Assembly: GCA_900766005.1 (NCBI GenBank) | Contig: CAAFTU010000031.1 | Span: forward strand, 1-60,097 | Direction of reading: 5' to 3' | DNA length: 60,097 bases | Origin: an uncultured Bacteroides sp. | Lineage (GTDB): Bacteria > Bacteroidota > Bacteroidia > Bacteroidales > Bacteroidaceae | Shown: piece by piece, positions 58,845 to 60,097 of the stretch | Numbering within the stretch: the first letter of the stretch is position 1 | Layout of the letters: every line of letters starts with the position of its first letter | The notes under the pieces: generated by a model | Seen by the model: the letters and a program-made list of their open reading frames with translations, nothing else | Told to the model about the DNA's origin: nothing | The model's database searches: none | Position numbers and translations under genes: made by a program

Positions 58845-60097
58845 ATGCAGATACATAACAATACATTGATAGCGGAATGCTCGGCTTACGATTTCAAGGA
58901 AATGTTGGAGTGTAAGAAAGTAAAGTCGTGGCTTAAATCCGTGTCGGCATTTGCCAATACGGACGGTGGCAGTTTGTTCTATGGAGTGAATGATGACGGC
59001 GTAATTGTAGGGTTGGAGAATCCACAAGCCGATGCTGATTTTATCAGTGAAATGATAAAGGCACGACTTGACCCTGTGCCGGAAGTTCAACTTATTCCGA
59101 TAGAACATGAAGGGCATACCCTGCTTGAAGTGAAAGTAAAGGCAGGAACGCTTACACCTTATTACTATTATCAGGATGGGACACGTACCGCATATGTACG
59201 AGTTGGCAATGAAAGCGTGGAGTGTAATTCGCAACAGCTTCTTTCATTGGTATTGAAAGGTACGCACATGACTTGGGATTCACTGCCTACCCAAGTGGAT
59301 GCCAGCAAACATTCTTTCATCATTCTCGCCAATACTTTCCGTGAGCAAACCCATCAGGAATGGAATGACAAGTATCTGGAATCATTCGGACTAGTAACTC
59401 CTGACGGCAAACTGACCAATGCCGGATTGCTGTTTGTGGATAATTGTACCGTATTCCAATCACGTATTTTCTGTACCCGTTGGACTGGACTATATAAGGA
59501 TGATGCCATCAGTTCCGTGGAACATCGGGCTAACCTTGTATTGCTATTGAAATACGGCATGGACTTCATCAAGAACTATACCATGAGTGGTTGGGTGAAG
59601 ATGCCGAACTATCGTCTAAACCTCCCCGACTATTCAGACCGTGCTATCTTCGAAGGATTGGTAAACCACCTTATCCATAGAGATTATACTGTGATGGGTG
59701 GTGAAGTGCATATTGACATTTACGATGACCGTGTAGAACTGGTATCACCGGGCGCAATGCTTGACGGAACACAGATTCAAGACCGTGACATATACAAAGT
59801 GCCGTCCATGCGCCGTAACCCTGTCATTGCAGACATGTTCACACAGTTGGATTATATGGAGAAACGTGGTTCCGGTTTACGCAAAATGCGAGAGCTTACA
59901 GAGAAGCTACCCAATTTCCTGCAAGGTAAAGAGCCGCAATATCAAACGGAAGCGACTTCTTTCTACACCACATTCTATAATTTGAACTGGGGTGACAACG
60001 GAAGAATGCCTGTTGAAGAAGTAGCCAACAGGGTAAATAGTACCCTCGAAAAGTATCCTGTAAACAAAGAAAGTTCGGTCGAAAAGTTCGGTGTAAA
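58845..60097 (+). CDS. AlbA/Schlafen-type ATP-binding protein, truncated by window end
   Basis: At least 417 residues, open at the edge. The N-terminal AlbA_2 region reads YDFKEMLECKKVKSWLKSVSA, with FANTDGGSLFYGVNDDG as the hallmark; the middle contains LTNAGLLFVDN and the helicase-like C-terminal ATPase segment GLVNHLIHRDY, LVSPGAML and RNPVIADMF with EKRGSGLRKM. Such proteins are putative DNA- or RNA-binding regulators, often fused to winged helices and sometimes linked to defence. It is transcribed away from the transfer region and may belong to the chromosome or to neighbouring cargo. Confidence 0.88.
   Translation, partial: MQIHNNTLIAECSAYDFKEMLECKKVKSWLKSVSAFANTDGGSLFYGVNDDGVIVGLENPQADADFISEMIKARLDPVPEVQLIPIEHEGHTLLEVKVKAGTLTPYYYYQDGTRTAYVRVGNESVECNSQQLLSLVLKGTHMTWDSLPTQVDASKHSFIILANTFREQTHQEWNDKYLESFGLVTPDGKLTNAGLLFVDNCTVFQSRIFCTRWTGLYKDDAISSVEHRANLVLLLKYGMDFIKNYTMSGWVKMPNYRLNLPDYSDRAIFEGLVNHLIHRDYTVMGGEVHIDIYDDRVELVSPGAMLDGTQIQDRDIYKVPSMRRNPVIADMFTQLDYMEKRGSGLRKMRELTEKLPNFLQGKEPQYQTEATSFYTTFYNLNWGDNGRMPVEEVANRVNSTLEKYPVNKESSVEKFGV

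Noticed and set aside
1..60097. CRISPR array, tRNA/tmRNA or rRNA genes
   Set aside because: No regularly spaced repeats with unique spacers and no cloverleaf or rRNA-like sequence noticed on either strand; a covariance-model search would be decisive.
1..60097. Exact attL/attR pair of the element
   Set aside because: I compared the sequence near 1-60 with 58.4-58.8 kb and found no shared core; the right end may lie outside the window.

Overview
The window reads as part of an integrative conjugative element (ICE, conjugative transposon) in a gut Bacteroidales chromosome, most likely Bacteroides or Phocaeicola. The basis is a Bacteroidales-type tra operon (traE-F-G-I-J-K-M-N order), BfmA/BtgA-type mobilization genes, two SusC/SusD pairs, several fimbrillin-family lipoproteins, and repeated TAnnTTTG promoter elements. 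No rRNA, tRNA, CRISPR array or recognisable antibiotic-resistance gene was seen.

Layout. 1-1,000: a short tyrosine recombinase. 1,104-3,578: an IS21-family insertion sequence. 3,976-5,165: a two-gene unit with an HTH-amidoligase fusion. 5,439-7,280: a candidate oriT followed by a BfmA/BtgA protein and a DUF5712-like relaxase. 7,585-12,827: SusCD pair 1 on the minus strand; its susC is frameshifted in a run of six G inside the signal-peptide region. 13,233-21,931 (minus strand): coupling protein, a small unknown, a 1,153-residue polyvalent protein with two ADP-ribosyltransferase-like and two zincin-like segments, two proteins built of 22-residue repeats, an orphan DNA adenine methylase and a small HTH-like protein. 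21,946-22,087: a candidate structured RNA. 22,431-26,178 (plus strand): ParA ATPase, a small putative DNA-binding partner, a large fimbrillin-like lipoprotein, and a Fic protein lacking the catalytic histidine. 26,999-31,864: SusCD pair 2.

32,377-58,354 is a long, almost entirely minus-strand transfer region. In transcription order it holds replication and DNA-processing accessory genes (two DUF4373-like proteins, a primase, a DUF2786 protein and small unknowns), an AT-rich trio of unknown genes, and a six-gene type V (FimA/Mfa-like) pilus cassette. The T4SS genes traE-F-G-I-J-K-M follow, then a nucleoside-deoxyribosyltransferase-like gene and an array of duplicated one-pass membrane microproteins interrupted by two divergent four-pass membrane paralogues. 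It closes with traN, an M23 peptidase, two small genes and an InlB-repeat lipoprotein. Many neighbours overlap by ATGA, which implies translational coupling. The window ends in an AlbA/Schlafen-type gene that runs off the edge.

Working picture (inference): the relaxase complex nicks at the 5.45-kb structure, the 13.2-kb ATPase couples DNA to the tra channel, and the pilus cassette transcribed just ahead of traE may help mating contacts. ParA and its partner may maintain the excised circle, perhaps through recurring AAGTAAATAAGT-type sites. The polyvalent and repeat proteins, amidoligase, Fic protein, methylase, SusCD pairs and microprotein array are cargo or accessory functions. The best candidates for undescribed biology are the polyvalent/22-residue-repeat cluster, the microprotein array between traM and traN, the amidoligase pair, the structured RNA, and the pilus cassette embedded in the conjugation operon.
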